Position numbers and translations under genes: made by a program. From contig NZ_JNNU01000006.1 in the NCBI RefSeq assembly GCF_000732195.1, positions 1-64,000 on the forward strand: a DNA stretch of 64,000 nt. The letters are read 5' to 3'. Shown one piece after another: positions 27,419-36,019 of the stretch. This DNA comes from Neorhizobium vignae. Its GTDB lineage: Bacteria > Pseudomonadota > Alphaproteobacteria > Rhizobiales > Rhizobiaceae. A model generated the notes under the pieces. That model ran no database searches. It was not told where the DNA came from and saw only the letters and a program-made list of their open reading frames with translations. Position 1 is the stretch's first letter; every line of letters begins with the position of its first letter.

Positions 27419-29008
27419 TCAACGCAGCGACGATGCGAGCAGAAAGCCCGAGCCGCCGGCAAGCCCCGGTCCTGGATGGGTCGAGGCGCCGATATGATAA
27501 AGGCCCGGCACGTGGGTGCGGTGGTTAACAGACGACTTGAAGGGCCGCCAGAGGAAAAACTGGTCGAGCCCGCAGAAGCCGCCATAGGGATCGCCGCCGA
27601 CGAGGTTCATGTTCATCGCCTCCAGATCGGCCGGCGAATAGGCCCGGCGGGCGAGCTTGATTTCGGCGAGGTTTTCGATGTGGCGGGAAAGCAGAGCCTC
27701 GACGCGGTCGGCATAAAGCTCGCGCAGTTCGTCGGTCCAGCGGCCGTCGGCAGGTGTGGCGATCTCACCCGCCGCATCGCCCTTGATGAAACGCGGCGCT
27801 TCGGGAAGCTGCAGCCAGAGTATCGACTTGCCGTCCGGCGCGCGCGAAGGATCGAAGCTGGCCGGCTGGCCGACGCAGACGGTCGGCTCTGCGGGCAGCA
27901 GGCCGCGTTCGCATTCGTTGGTGGCGCGCGATACGCCGTCCAGGCCGGGCGTCAGGTGCAGGAGCGCCACCTTGGCGAGATCCGGATCGCCTTTCCAGCG
28001 CGGCGGTGCGGAGAGGGCGTAGTGGATCTGCATATTGCCCTTGCCGTAGCGATAGCGGGCGACGCTTTCCCGGATTTCAGCCGGTGCCGGCTGCGGCCAG
28101 TCCTTCAGCAGCCGGTCATAGATCTGGTTCGGCGTCGTGGAGCAGGCGACGCCGGCTGTAGCGTTGATCGTCTCGCCGTTTGCAAGCTGCACGCCGGCGG
28201 CCTTGTTATCCGGGCCGGGAAGGATACGTTCGACATCCGCCCCGGTACGGATCGCACCGCCCTGATCCGTGATCAGCCGTTCGAAAGCAGCGACGAGGTT
28301 GGCTGCGCCACCCTTGACGATCGGGCAACCGGCGAGTTCGATCGCAAAACCGATGACCTTCAGCATTTCGGCCGAATAGGCGCTTTCCGGCGCCAGGCCG
28401 CAATGCAGGACCCAGGGCGTCCATAGGGCGTGAGTGGCCTCCGACTTGTAGGTGGTTTCGAGATAACCGCGCGCCGGCGTCAGCGCGTCGCCGAACCAGG
28501 CGGCAAGCTGGCGCAGGCCCTTGCCCCATCCCTGTCTGGCAACCGTCTTCAATGTGGTGCCGGACCAGAGCGCGCCGCCCAGCAGAGAAAACAGGAAGGC
28601 GGCATCGGCGCCGAGCGCATTCATTTCCTTGTCGAAAGTCTTGCCGTCGCCGGCCGCGAGCGCCTCGAAAGTTGCGATATTTCGCTGGCGATCCTTGGAG
28701 AATACGACGGAAGAACCGTCCGGCCGCACCACCCCGGTCGGCAGGTCCGTATGGGCGAATTCCAGGCCTCGGGCTTCGAGATCCTTGCCGAGCGCACCGT
28801 AGGCAGGCGAAGTGAGGAACAGCACCATGGTGGTGGCCATCACGTCATGGAGAAAGCCCGGCTCGGTGATCTCTTCCGTGCGCAGGCAGCCGCCGATGCG
28901 GTCGCTGCGCTCCAGGATGAGGACCTTCCTGCCCTTCTTGCCGAGCATGGCGGCGGCGACAAGCGCGTTGATGCCGCTGCCGACGATGATGAAGTCGAAA
29001 TCCGCCAT
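27419..29008 (-). CDS. FAD-dependent oxidoreductase, phytoene-desaturase-like
   Basis: 529-residue flavoprotein. The N-terminal dinucleotide fold IIVGSGINALVAAAMLGKKGRKVLILERSDRIGG is the phytoene desaturase/amine oxidase pattern. The C-terminal FAD motif is VPGLYHIGASTHPGPGLAGGSG. Related proteins desaturate or oxidise varied hydrophobic and amine substrates, so the reaction cannot be assigned. It overlaps no neighbour but ends within the upstream leader of the MarR gene, in line with one transcript. Together with the cyclase-family enzyme it may oxidise an indole-type compound, which is inference. Confidence 0.85.
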   Translation of the reverse strand: MADFDFIIVGSGINALVAAAMLGKKGRKVLILERSDRIGGCLRTEEITEPGFLHDVMATTMVLFLTSPAYGALGKDLEARGLEFAHTDLPTGVVRPDGSSVVFSKDRQRNIATFEALAAGDGKTFDKEMNALGADAAFLFSLLGGALWSGTTLKTVARQGWGKGLRQLAAWFGDALTPARGYLETTYKSEATHALWTPWVLHCGLAPESAYSAEMLKVIGFAIELAGCPIVKGGAANLVAAFERLITDQGGAIRTGADVERILPGPDNKAAGVQLANGETINATAGVACSTTPNQIYDRLLKDWPQPAPAEIRESVARYRYGKGNMQIHYALSAPPRWKGDPDLAKVALLHLTPGLDGVSRATNECERGLLPAEPTVCVGQPASFDPSRAPDGKSILWLQLPEAPRFIKGDAAGEIATPADGRWTDELRELYADRVEALLSRHIENLAEIKLARRAYSPADLEAMNMNLVGGDPYGGFCGLDQFFLWRPFKSSVNHRTHVPGLYHIGASTHPGPGLAGGSGFLLASSLR

Positions 29009-29035
29009 GCCGCCCGTCTTCCTGCTGGATACGGA

Positions 29036-29065
29036 AAGGGCCGGAACCTTCCGGGTCCGGCCCTT
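29036..29065 (-). terminator. Intercistronic stem-loop after the cyclase-family gene
   Basis: AAGGGCCGGA (29036-29045) pairs with TCCGGCCCTT (29056-29065), with a ten-base loop. There is no T-run, so it more likely stabilises or attenuates the transcript between cyclase and FAD oxidoreductase than fully terminates it. Confidence 0.5.
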
Positions 29066-29073
29066 GGATCGGA

Positions 29074-29856
29074 TCAGGCGATCAGAGCCAGCGCACGGAC
29101 CGGCGAGCCGGTGCCCTTGACGAGCTTCAGCGGTGCGGCGATCAGTACTGCGCCCTTCGGCGGCAGCTGGTCGAGGTTCGACAGCGATGCAAGGCCGTAT
29201 TTGCCGGCGCCGTGCATGAGGTTATGGGCAGGGAAGGGCGGGTTCATGCCGCCGGCCGAGCCGGCATCGGTGCCGATGGTTTCCTGGCCCCAGCCGATAA
29301 TGCCTTTCGAAATCAGGTATTGGATCGCTTCGGCGGTCGGGCCGGGAGAATGCGGGCCGTTCTCGTCTGCGTTCAGGAAGGTTTCGGTCGAGCCGTTGCG
29401 CTTGTACCAGTCGGAGCGCATCAGCACCCAGCTGCCGGCCTCGATCGCGCCATGCTCGGCTTCCCATTCCTTGATGCTGTCGACGGTCAACAGGTAGTCC
29501 GGGTTTTCTGCGGCTTCCTTGGAGCGGTCGATAACGTTGACCGGCGCCACGAAATTCTGCGGCGGGATGGTGTCGGTCGTGTTGTTCGGCTTGTCCTTGC
29601 CGGTGATCCAATGACAGGGCGCGTCGAAATGGGTGCCGGTGTGTTCGCCGAGCTCCAGCCAGTTCCAGGCCCAGAACGGACCGTCCTCGTTATATTCGGA
29701 GATCGTGTGGACGGCGACTTTCGGCGTGTTCTTGCCGAACTGCGGCGGCAGGTAAAGAACGGGGGTATCCGGCCCGAGCGGCGCCGTCAGGTCGACGACC
29801 TTGACCGAGCCGGAGAGAAGGGCGGAAGCGAGACTGGTGAGCGTTGTGGAAGACAT
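29074..29856 (-). CDS. Cyclase family hydrolase, isatin hydrolase/kynurenine formamidase-like (copy 1)
   Basis: 260-residue metal-dependent hydrolase. The family metal motif HxGTHxDxPxH is intact as EHTGTHFDAPCHW (His72, His76, Asp78, His82). The family includes kynurenine formamidase (about 210 residues) and isatin hydrolase (about 260). The length, the WNWLELGEHTGTHFDAP segment and the C-terminal PFPAHNLMHGAGKYGLASLSNLDQLP suit the longer isatin-hydrolase group. It would open a cyclic amide to an anthranilate-type acid. It is about half identical by eye to the enzyme at 44892. It heads the operon with the FAD oxidoreductase and MarR genes. Confidence 0.87.
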   Translation of the reverse strand: MSSTTLTSLASALLSGSVKVVDLTAPLGPDTPVLYLPPQFGKNTPKVAVHTISEYNEDGPFWAWNWLELGEHTGTHFDAPCHWITGKDKPNNTTDTIPPQNFVAPVNVIDRSKEAAENPDYLLTVDSIKEWEAEHGAIEAGSWVLMRSDWYKRNGSTETFLNADENGPHSPGPTAEAIQYLISKGIIGWGQETIGTDAGSAGGMNPPFPAHNLMHGAGKYGLASLSNLDQLPPKGAVLIAAPLKLVKGTGSPVRALALIA

Positions 29857-30323
29857 GGTGCCGGGTTCCCCTTGAATGGCCGGTTTCGTTAAGCCGTGCA
29901 GCAGCCGGTTTTCCTCTCCGGATGCCGCTGAACGATAAGGGAGCCTATTGCAGAAAATATGAGGATGCAAGCAATTGGGAGAGGCGGTGCCGAGCAAATT
30001 TTCGTGGCGCATCGCCGTCAAAAACCTGCGAATTTCCATCTGAAGCAGCCTGTTTCAGACTCGATTGAGGGCACGTGCGAATGGCAGTTCGCGTGCCGGC
30101 AAGTTGCCTGTCCTAGCGGCTCCTTTCAGAAAATATATGCATATGGATGAATAGTGGGACGGCGTGAGGGTGCCTTCTGACGCGGCGTTGACAGAGGCTT
30201 GCAAGCAGCATCCGTCGGCGGGCGATCCAGCCTGCTGCTGCGCTCCGGTCGGTGATCGGCACGATCAAGACCTCCGCCTGCAACCACCTCTCCGGGGCCG
30301 CCTTCGAAAAAGCCCTGCCAGCG
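29857..30323. other. Intergenic region upstream of the cyclase operon
   Basis: About 470 bases with no supported gene. It holds a possible minus-strand promoter (TTGCAT, 17 bases, TAGGCT near 29966-29944), a degenerate ATATGC-N4-GCATAT-like site at 29957-29972 and a palindrome ATATGCATAT at 30135-30144. No terminator with a T-run is visible for the permease at 30324. Confidence 0.4.
29957..29972. promoter_or_regulatory. Degenerate ATATGC-N4-GCATAT site
   Basis: ATATGA, GGAT, GCAAGC. It keeps ATATG and GCA in the same spacing as the two iorA-region sites. It overlaps the possible -35 of the cyclase-FAD-MarR operon, which would suit autoregulation. Weak on its own. Confidence 0.3.
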
Positions 30324-30998
30324 TCAGCGCTTCTTTTCCTTGTTGAACCTCTGTTCGAGCAGATTGACTAGCCGCACCATCGGCCAAAGGAAAGCGATGT
30401 AGATCAGCGCAGCCCCGATCAGCGGTGTCGGATTGGCATAGAGCGCCTGCGCATCCGTCGCCTCCTTGAGAAGTTCCGGCAGCGCGACCGTGGAGGCGAG
30501 CGACGTATCCTTGAACATCGAAACGCAGTTGTTGGTCATCGGCGGAATGACGATGCGGATCGCCTGCGGCAGCACGACCTTGCGCAGGGTGACGAAAAAA
30601 GGCAGGCCAAGGGCCGCCGCCGCCTCGAACTGGCCGCGCGGAATGCCCTCGATGCCGGAACGGAAGATTTCAGCCGAATAGGCGGCCATGACGATCGAGA
30701 AGGCAAGGCCCGCGGACGTCCAGGAGGACAGGCGGATGCCGACGAACGGCAGCGCGTAGTAGATGAGGATCAGCACCACCAGCATCGGCGCCGCGCGAAA
30801 GATGTCAATGTAGAAAACCGTCAGATAACGAACCGGCTTCGGTCCGTAGAGGCGCAGGAGCGCTATCGCCAGGCCGATCGGAATGCCGATGCCGATGCCC
30901 GCCACGCCGAGCAGGAAGGTGTTGATCAGTCCGCGCAGCAGCGCCGGAAACGCGTCGCCGAGAACCCCGAGGTTGAAGAATGTATCGAGGAGGGTCAT
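30324..30998 (-). CDS. Polar amino-acid ABC transporter permease
   Basis: 224-residue permease of the HisM/ArtM class. It has several membrane helices (TFLLGVAGIGIGIPIGLAIALL; FSIVMAAYSAEIF) and the EAA coupling loop RGQFEAAAALGLPFFVTLRKVVLPQAIR. It is downstream of the matching binding protein, separated by a terminator-like hairpin. Neither a second permease nor an ATPase of this class is encoded nearby, so it must be homomeric or share an ATPase encoded elsewhere. Confidence 0.93.
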   Translation of the reverse strand: MTLLDTFFNLGVLGDAFPALLRGLINTFLLGVAGIGIGIPIGLAIALLRLYGPKPVRYLTVFYIDIFRAAPMLVVLILIYYALPFVGIRLSSWTSAGLAFSIVMAAYSAEIFRSGIEGIPRGQFEAAAALGLPFFVTLRKVVLPQAIRIVIPPMTNNCVSMFKDTSLASTVALPELLKEATDAQALYANPTPLIGAALIYIAFLWPMVRLVNLLEQRFNKEKKR

Positions 30999-31020
30999 TT
31001 CCTGGTGCCTCTAAGCTCAC

Positions 31021-31046
31021 GAAAAAGCCGGCCGTTGCCGGCCGGC
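31021..31046 (-). terminator. Rho-independent terminator or attenuator between binding protein and permease
   Basis: On the minus strand, GCCGGCCG (31046-31039), a four-base loop, CGGCCGGC (31034-31027) and then TTTTTC. A strong stem plus T-run between the binding-protein stop (31075) and permease start (30998) is the usual way to make more binding protein than permease. Confidence 0.8.
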
Positions 31047-31074
31047 ATGATTAGGTGTGTTATCGGTAGCCGGC

Positions 31075-31878
31075 TCAGGGCTTCGGCAGAGGCTGTTCGA
31101 CGGCTGAGGCCGAACCGGCGGCCGGATCCGAACCGAACCACTTCTTGTGGATCGCGGCCAGCGTGCCGTCCTTCTTCATGGCGGTGATCGCGTCGTTCGC
31201 CTTGGCGAGCAGCGGATGGTCCTTGGTCATCATCAGGCCGTACTGTTCGCCGGTCTTGATGCGCACTTTGACGGCGAGATCCTTCATCTTGAGGAAGGCG
31301 TATTCCATCCCCGGAACGTCGCTGACGGCCACATCGGCACGGCCGGCGGAGAGATCCATCAGCAGGTCCTGCTGGGCATTGTAGCTCTTGATGTCCGTGA
31401 TGCCGTATTTCTCCTTGTTGTCCTTGGCCCACTTGTCGCCGGTGGAACCGGCCAGCACGCCGACGATCTTGCCCTTCAGGTCCTCAACCTTGGACACGGC
31501 CGCTTCCTTGCGGGTGGCAATGCCCATGTCGGCGTCATAATAGGGCTGCGTGAAGGACTGGCTGCCGAGGCGCTCCTTGGTGATAGTGATCGAGGAGATT
31601 GCCACATCGATGCGCTTCGACGCGGTGGCGGCAAAAAGCGCCTGGAAACCGAGGTCGGAAATCTCAACCGTCATGCCGAGGCGTTTGGCCACTTCATTGA
31701 CGATATCGACCTCGAAACCTTCGAATGTGCCCGTTGCCGTCTTGTATTCGAAAGGCGGGTTGCTCGGATAGGAACCGACGGAAAGTGCTGCGGCGGAGGC
31801 AAAGCCGGCGCCCGCGACGGACAAGGCAGCAGCGCCCGCAAGGCCGAAAAAGGCGCGGCGGAAAAGGCTCAAGGTCAT
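31075..31878 (-). CDS. Polar amino-acid ABC transporter substrate-binding protein
   Basis: 267-residue periplasmic binding protein of family 3. The signal peptide (FRRAFFGLAGAAALSVAGAGFASA) is followed by the classic YPSNPPFEYKTATGTFEGFEVDIVNEVAKRLG, then DVAISSITITKERL and the DLKGKIVGVLAGST hinge. Ligands for the family are polar or aromatic amino acids and related amines. The ATG at 31878 matches the signal-peptide start. Operator site C2 lies about 200 bases upstream in the control region shared with the EthD-like gene. Confidence 0.93.
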   Translation of the reverse strand: MTLSLFRRAFFGLAGAAALSVAGAGFASAAALSVGSYPSNPPFEYKTATGTFEGFEVDIVNEVAKRLGMTVEISDLGFQALFAATASKRIDVAISSITITKERLGSQSFTQPYYDADMGIATRKEAAVSKVEDLKGKIVGVLAGSTGDKWAKDNKEKYGITDIKSYNAQQDLLMDLSAGRADVAVSDVPGMEYAFLKMKDLAVKVRIKTGEQYGLMMTKDHPLLAKANDAITAMKKDGTLAAIHKKWFGSDPAAGSASAVEQPLPKP

Positions 31879-32073
31879 GATTGCGTTCCCTCTGTTTCGG
31901 TGACCGGCGGGCTTCTTTCCTGCCGGATCGGATGCGAAATTGTTGTTGATGGCCGGCAGGTGGAATGACGTGACGCAAGCCCCCTCCCAAGAGCTATCCG
32001 GCGGCGTCCCTATCCTCTTCAACGCGCGTGGGAGCGGATCGTGATCGAAAATCCAGCAAGATTCAAGCGGAAA

Positions 32074-32089
32074 GATTGAAGCTTAAATC
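32074..32089. promoter_or_regulatory. Operator candidate, TTTTA-N4-TAAAA class (site C2)
   Basis: GATTGA (32074-32079), AGCT, TAAATC (32084-32089). The arms match except for one base in the left arm. It is probably for the leftward binding-protein operon. Confidence 0.5.
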
Positions 32090-32108
32090 ATGTCCGGGCG
32101 GTTCTTTC

Positions 32109-32149
32109 TGGACAGGCAAACAGGCTTGAAAATAGTTTAAGTCTAAACT
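32109..32149 (+). promoter_or_regulatory. Operator candidate site C1 and promoter of the EthD-like gene
   Basis: Perfect inverted repeat AGTTTA (32134-32139), AGTC, TAAACT (32144-32149). A possible promoter, TGGACA (32109-32114), 18 bases, TAGTTT (32133-32138), has its -10 inside the repeat. It lies about 96 bases before the ATG at 32245. Confidence 0.6.
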
Positions 32150-32244
32150 TGTTTTTCGCCGCCGGCGGTTCGATAGTGGGCTCCCGCCGGGGAACAGAGG
32201 CCGCCCGCAATCGTTGCGGTCCCATAGAAGCAGGAAGCCGAGCC

Positions 32245-32949
32245 ATGCGTTTTGCCTATTTCGCCTTTTTCGAGAATGTCGATGGAAGCCAGCTCGCCGT
32301 GAGCAAGGCGGACGTCGAGACGGTCGCTGAAATCATCAAGCTGACGCCGGGGCTGACCACCGCCAATCTCTATACGCCCGAAGTCACCAAGGACATGTAT
32401 AACAAGGATGAGCAGTCGCCGATCTTCGGCATGCAGCTCTATTTCAACGACCTGACCGACCTGGAAGACGCGATGGCGCCGGCCGGCCACCTGCACCAGC
32501 TTGCGGCCTCAGGCGTGCTGTCCAGCATCCGCGGTGCGAAGGGCACGCAGCAGGCCATGTATGCGCGGCATTTCCCGGTGGCGGACGCCAAGCTCGATAT
32601 CGCTAAGAACGGCAATCCCTGCTCCTACGTGGTGCACTATACCGGCCCGGCCGAAGACCTGAACGTCTGGATGCACCATTATGTCCGCCATCATCCGCCG
32701 GTGATGCGTACCTTCCCCGGCATCCGCAAGATCGAGGTCCTGTCGCGGATCGACTGGTGCGGTTTTCTTCCCTGGGAGCGGGTCAACCACATGCAGCGCA
32801 ACCGCGTGATGTTCGACAGCCCGGCGGCACTGCAGGCAGCGCTGCAATCGCCGGCGCGCATCGCGATGCGCGAGGACTTCAAGACATTCCCGCCCTTCGA
32901 AGGCGGTAATTCCCACTTCCCGATGGAAACGCGGATCATCGTCCCCTGA
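32245..32949 (+). CDS. EthD-like / dimeric alpha-beta barrel protein
   Basis: 234-residue protein that I recognise only loosely. The C-terminal half (VHYTGPAEDLNVWMHHYVRHHPPVMRTFPGIRKIEVL, then RNRVMFDSPAALQAALQSP) follows the pattern of EthD-type dimeric ferredoxin-fold domains. The N-terminal half repeats the same arrangement less clearly, so the protein may be a tandem of two such domains. Such proteins accompany aromatic and ether degradation without a settled reaction. The ATG at 32245 follows AGGAAG. It has its own operator (site C1) and converges on the hydroxy-acid oxidase. Confidence 0.75.
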   Translation: MRFAYFAFFENVDGSQLAVSKADVETVAEIIKLTPGLTTANLYTPEVTKDMYNKDEQSPIFGMQLYFNDLTDLEDAMAPAGHLHQLAASGVLSSIRGAKGTQQAMYARHFPVADAKLDIAKNGNPCSYVVHYTGPAEDLNVWMHHYVRHHPPVMRTFPGIRKIEVLSRIDWCGFLPWERVNHMQRNRVMFDSPAALQAALQSPARIAMREDFKTFPPFEGGNSHFPMETRIIVP

Positions 32950-32965
32950 TGGACGATGAGGCCGT

Positions 32966-34144
32966 TCAGAGCTTGATATGGTCGCGGTCGAGATCCGCGA
33001 CCGAGCGGGAGCCGAGAAGCGCCATCGTGCGGCGGATTTCTTCTTCGAGAATGGTGATGGCGCGGGCCGCACCCGCCTCGCCGCCGGCCGCAAGTCCATA
33101 GAGCGTGGCGCGGCCGGTCATGACTGCATCGGCGCCGAGCGCCAGGGCCTTGACGATATCCGTGCCGCGGCGGAAGCCGCTGTCGGCGAGAATGGTGATC
33201 CTGCCCTTCAGCTTGCCGGCGATCTTCGGCAGGATGGTAATCGGCGACGGTGCGCCGTCGAGCTGGCGTCCGCCGTGATTGCTGATGACGATGCCGTCAG
33301 CTCCCGCATCGACGGCCAGTTCCGCATCGCGCAATGTCATGACGCCCTTGACGATCAGCGGACGCTTCCAGATTTTCCGCAGGTGGCGGATGTGGCTCCA
33401 GTGAAGGTCCGGCTCCACCTGCTCGCGCGACCAGATGGCCGTGCGGGCGAAAGTCTGCTGATCTGCGGGCAGGAAATCGAGCAGGTTGCCGAAGGGCGGG
33501 ATGCCGCGGGCCATGACCGATAGCGCCCAGCGCGGATGGCAGAGAATATCAAGCTTGTGGCGGAAGGTCGGGTCCATGCCGGAGCGGTAGTTGCGGCGAT
33601 CCCATTCGCGGTTGCCGAATGTCGCCGCGTCGGTGGTCACCATCAGCGCCCGGCAGCCCGCTCTCTCGGCGCGGCCGACCAGTTCGTCCATGAAGGTTTG
33701 GGAGCGAAAGACGTAGAGCTGCATCCAGTGGGAGAGGTTCGGGATGCCGGAAAGCTCCTCGATCCGCATGTTGGAGACGGTGCTCTGGGTGAAGGTGACG
33801 CCCGCCTTGGCGGCGGCTTCAGCCAGCAGCCGATCTCCCTGATACTGGAAGAGTCCGTTGAAACCTGTCGGTGCGATGATGAGGGGCAGCCGCATCTTCC
33901 GGCCGAAGATCGTCGTCGAGAGATCGGGTACGCCGACGCCGGTCAGCGTCGAGGGACGGAACTCGATTTCCGAAAAGACTTCGCGGTTGCGGTGGAGCGT
34001 CCATTCGTCTTCTGCACCGCCTTCGAGATATTCCAGTACGAAGGCGGGGAGGCGGCTGCGTGCCATGGCCTGGAGGTCGGCGATCGTGACGGCGCGGCCG
34101 ACATCCCTGCCGCTATAGTATCTCCGTCCGGCGATCGCCATCAT
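32966..34144 (-). CDS. FMN-dependent alpha-hydroxy-acid oxidase/dehydrogenase
   Basis: 392-residue member of the lactate/mandelate/glycolate oxidase family. FMN and catalytic motifs are visible: LIIAPTGFNGLFQYQGD near the N-terminus, the LIVKGVMTLRDAELAVDAGADGIVISNHGGRQLDG segment with catalytic His and Arg, and ILADSGFRRGTDIVKALALGADAVMTGRATLYGLA. It oxidises a 2-hydroxy acid to the 2-oxo acid. Mandelate-like or indole-lactate-like substrates would connect with an arylpyruvate oxidoreductase, but this is inference. ATG at 34144 overlaps the ABC ATPase stop (ATGA); 34141 is also possible. It is the last gene of the second transporter operon. Confidence 0.92.
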   Translation of the reverse strand: MMAIAGRRYYSGRDVGRAVTIADLQAMARSRLPAFVLEYLEGGAEDEWTLHRNREVFSEIEFRPSTLTGVGVPDLSTTIFGRKMRLPLIIAPTGFNGLFQYQGDRLLAEAAAKAGVTFTQSTVSNMRIEELSGIPNLSHWMQLYVFRSQTFMDELVGRAERAGCRALMVTTDAATFGNREWDRRNYRSGMDPTFRHKLDILCHPRWALSVMARGIPPFGNLLDFLPADQQTFARTAIWSREQVEPDLHWSHIRHLRKIWKRPLIVKGVMTLRDAELAVDAGADGIVISNHGGRQLDGAPSPITILPKIAGKLKGRITILADSGFRRGTDIVKALALGADAVMTGRATLYGLAAGGEAGAARAITILEEEIRRTMALLGSRSVADLDRDHIKL

Positions 34145-36018
34145 TCGACCTGATAGCCGGCTTCCGCCAATACCGGCGACCATTCCGCATTGACGTCATC
34201 CGGCGGCACGGCGGCGAGCAGGCTGCGGGTATAGGCGTGCTTCGGGTCGGCAAACACGGTTTCGGTCCTGCCGCTTTCCACCACCTCGCCGCGATACATG
34301 ACCATTACCCGGTCGCAGAGATAACGGACGACGGAAAGGTCGTGGCTGATGAACAGCATCGAGAAGCCGTGCTCGTCGCGAAGCTTCAGCAGAAGGTCCA
34401 GAAGCTGCGCCTGAACCGAGACGTCGAGGCCGGAGACGATCTCGTCGGCGACGAGGATGCGGGGTAGGGTGCAGAGCGCGCGGGCGATGTTGACGCGCTG
34501 CTTCTGGCCGCCCGAAAGCTGCGAGGGAAAGCGCATCGCCGCATCCGGCGGCAGGCCGATTTCCTTCAAGAGTTCAGCGGCGCGGTCCATGCGTTCGCGG
34601 GTGCTGTTGTGCAGCCCGCTTGCCTCGTTTGCCTGGGTGACGATGCTGCCGATCCGCCGCCGCGGGTTGAGCGCCGATTGCGGATCCTGGAAGACCATCT
34701 GGATGTATTCGCGGCGATAGGCCCTGTCGGCATTGCCGTTGGCGGTGATGTCGCGGCCGGCCAGCGTGATCCTGCCATCGGTCGGCGTATCAAGGCCGAC
34801 AACGAGGCGGGCGAGCGAGCTCTTGCCGCTGCCGCTTTCGCCGACGATGCCGACGAACTCACCTTCGCCGAGCGAAAAATCGACGCTGTTGACGGCCTTG
34901 AAGCTGCTGCGCTTGGCGAACGGGCTCCAGGCGGTGGTATAGGCCTTCGTGAGCTTCTCGCCGTTGAGATGGATTCTGGCCGATGCGATCTCGCGGCCGG
35001 GAGCCAACGGCGGCGGCACGATGTCCGGCGTCTTTTCGGTGCGGATGCAGGCGGCGATATGGTTCGGGCCGATATCGGCCAGAGGCGGTTCGGCCCGGGT
35101 GCAGGCCTCGATCGCGTTCGGACAGCGCGAGGCGAAACGGCAGCCCTTCAACTCCTTTAGCACCCGCAGGCCCGGCATGCGCTCGGGCAGGATGAAGAGG
35201 CCGCGGCGCGGGCCGGTGATGGTCGGATTGGCGAGCTGCAGGCAACGCGTATAGGGGTGCGCCGGGGACGAAAAAAGCTGCTTTGCCGGGCCGCGCTCGG
35301 CCGGCCGGCCGGCATAAAGCACCATGATCTCGTCGCTGATCTGCGAAGCGAGGCGCAGGTCGTGGGTGATGAAGATCACCGCCGTGCCGTCGCGCTTCTG
35401 CATTTCGGCGATCAGCTTGACGATGCGGGCCTGGATCGTCACGTCGAGCGCGGTGGTCGGTTCATCGGCGATCAAGAGGCGCGGGCGGCTGGCAAAGGCC
35501 ATGGCGATCAGGATGCGCTGGCACATGCCGCCGGAAAGCTGGTGCGGATATTTTTCGAGCAGCGCCGCGCCATGCGGCAGGTGTACGGATTCGAACTCCT
35601 TCAGCGCCCGCTCCCGCCAGTTTTCACCCGAGGCAAGGCCGATCCGCAGAAGGTGTTCCTTGATCTGCTGGCCGACCGTCAAGACCGGGTTTAGACCGGA
35701 AAGCGGCTCCTGCGGGATGAAGGCGATATCGCGGCCGAGCAGGTTGCGGCGGCGTTCCGGCAGCATGCTCACCAGGTCCTCGCCATCGAAGGCGAGCGTG
35801 CCCTTGGTGACCGCAAACCCCTTCGGCAGATATTGCGAGATGGTGCGGCCGATCATCGACTTGCCGGCGCCGGATTCGCCGACCAGGCCCAGGATCTTGC
35901 CGGGTTCCAGCGAGAAGTTGAGGTCGGTAAGCACCGGAAAGCTTTCCTTGGCTCCTACCGATTCGACGCAGAGGTTCTGCGCGGAAAGAATGGGATTCTT
36001 GGTTGGGAGAATGGCCAT
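34141..36018 (-). CDS. Fused double ATPase of a peptide-type ABC transporter (DppD-DppF)
   Basis: 625-residue protein containing two complete ATPase modules. Module 1 (residues 1-330) has [31 protein letters not shown] and the C-terminal Cys cluster CRFASRCPNAIEAC. Module 2 (about 345-625) has GESGSGKSS, LSGGQKQR and LVADEIVSGLDV, in which the usual DEP is DEI. The first and third transporters in this window use two separate genes, so this one is of distinct origin. One polypeptide supplies both halves of the motor. Confidence 0.93.
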   Translation of the reverse strand: MAILPTKNPILSAQNLCVESVGAKESFPVLTDLNFSLEPGKILGLVGESGAGKSMIGRTISQYLPKGFAVTKGTLAFDGEDLVSMLPERRRNLLGRDIAFIPQEPLSGLNPVLTVGQQIKEHLLRIGLASGENWRERALKEFESVHLPHGAALLEKYPHQLSGGMCQRILIAMAFASRPRLLIADEPTTALDVTIQARIVKLIAEMQKRDGTAVIFITHDLRLASQISDEIMVLYAGRPAERGPAKQLFSSPAHPYTRCLQLANPTITGPRRGLFILPERMPGLRVLKELKGCRFASRCPNAIEACTRAEPPLADIGPNHIAACIRTEKTPDIVPPPLAPGREIASARIHLNGEKLTKAYTTAWSPFAKRSSFKAVNSVDFSLGEGEFVGIVGESGSGKSSLARLVVGLDTPTDGRITLAGRDITANGNADRAYRREYIQMVFQDPQSALNPRRRIGSIVTQANEASGLHNSTRERMDRAAELLKEIGLPPDAAMRFPSQLSGGQKQRVNIARALCTLPRILVADEIVSGLDVSVQAQLLDLLLKLRDEHGFSMLFISHDLSVVRYLCDRVMVMYRGEVVESGRTETVFADPKHAYTRSLLAAVPPDDVNAEWSPVLAEAGYQVE

Positions 36019-36019
36019 G

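Larger units (their letters stand above)
31879..32244. other. Divergent control region with two operator candidates
   Basis: 366 bases between the amino-acid binding protein (minus) and the EthD-like gene (plus). Two copies of the TTTTA-N4-TAAAA class, at 32074-32089 and 32134-32149, have centres exactly 60 bases apart, one presumably for each direction. No gene is supported in it. Confidence 0.6.
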
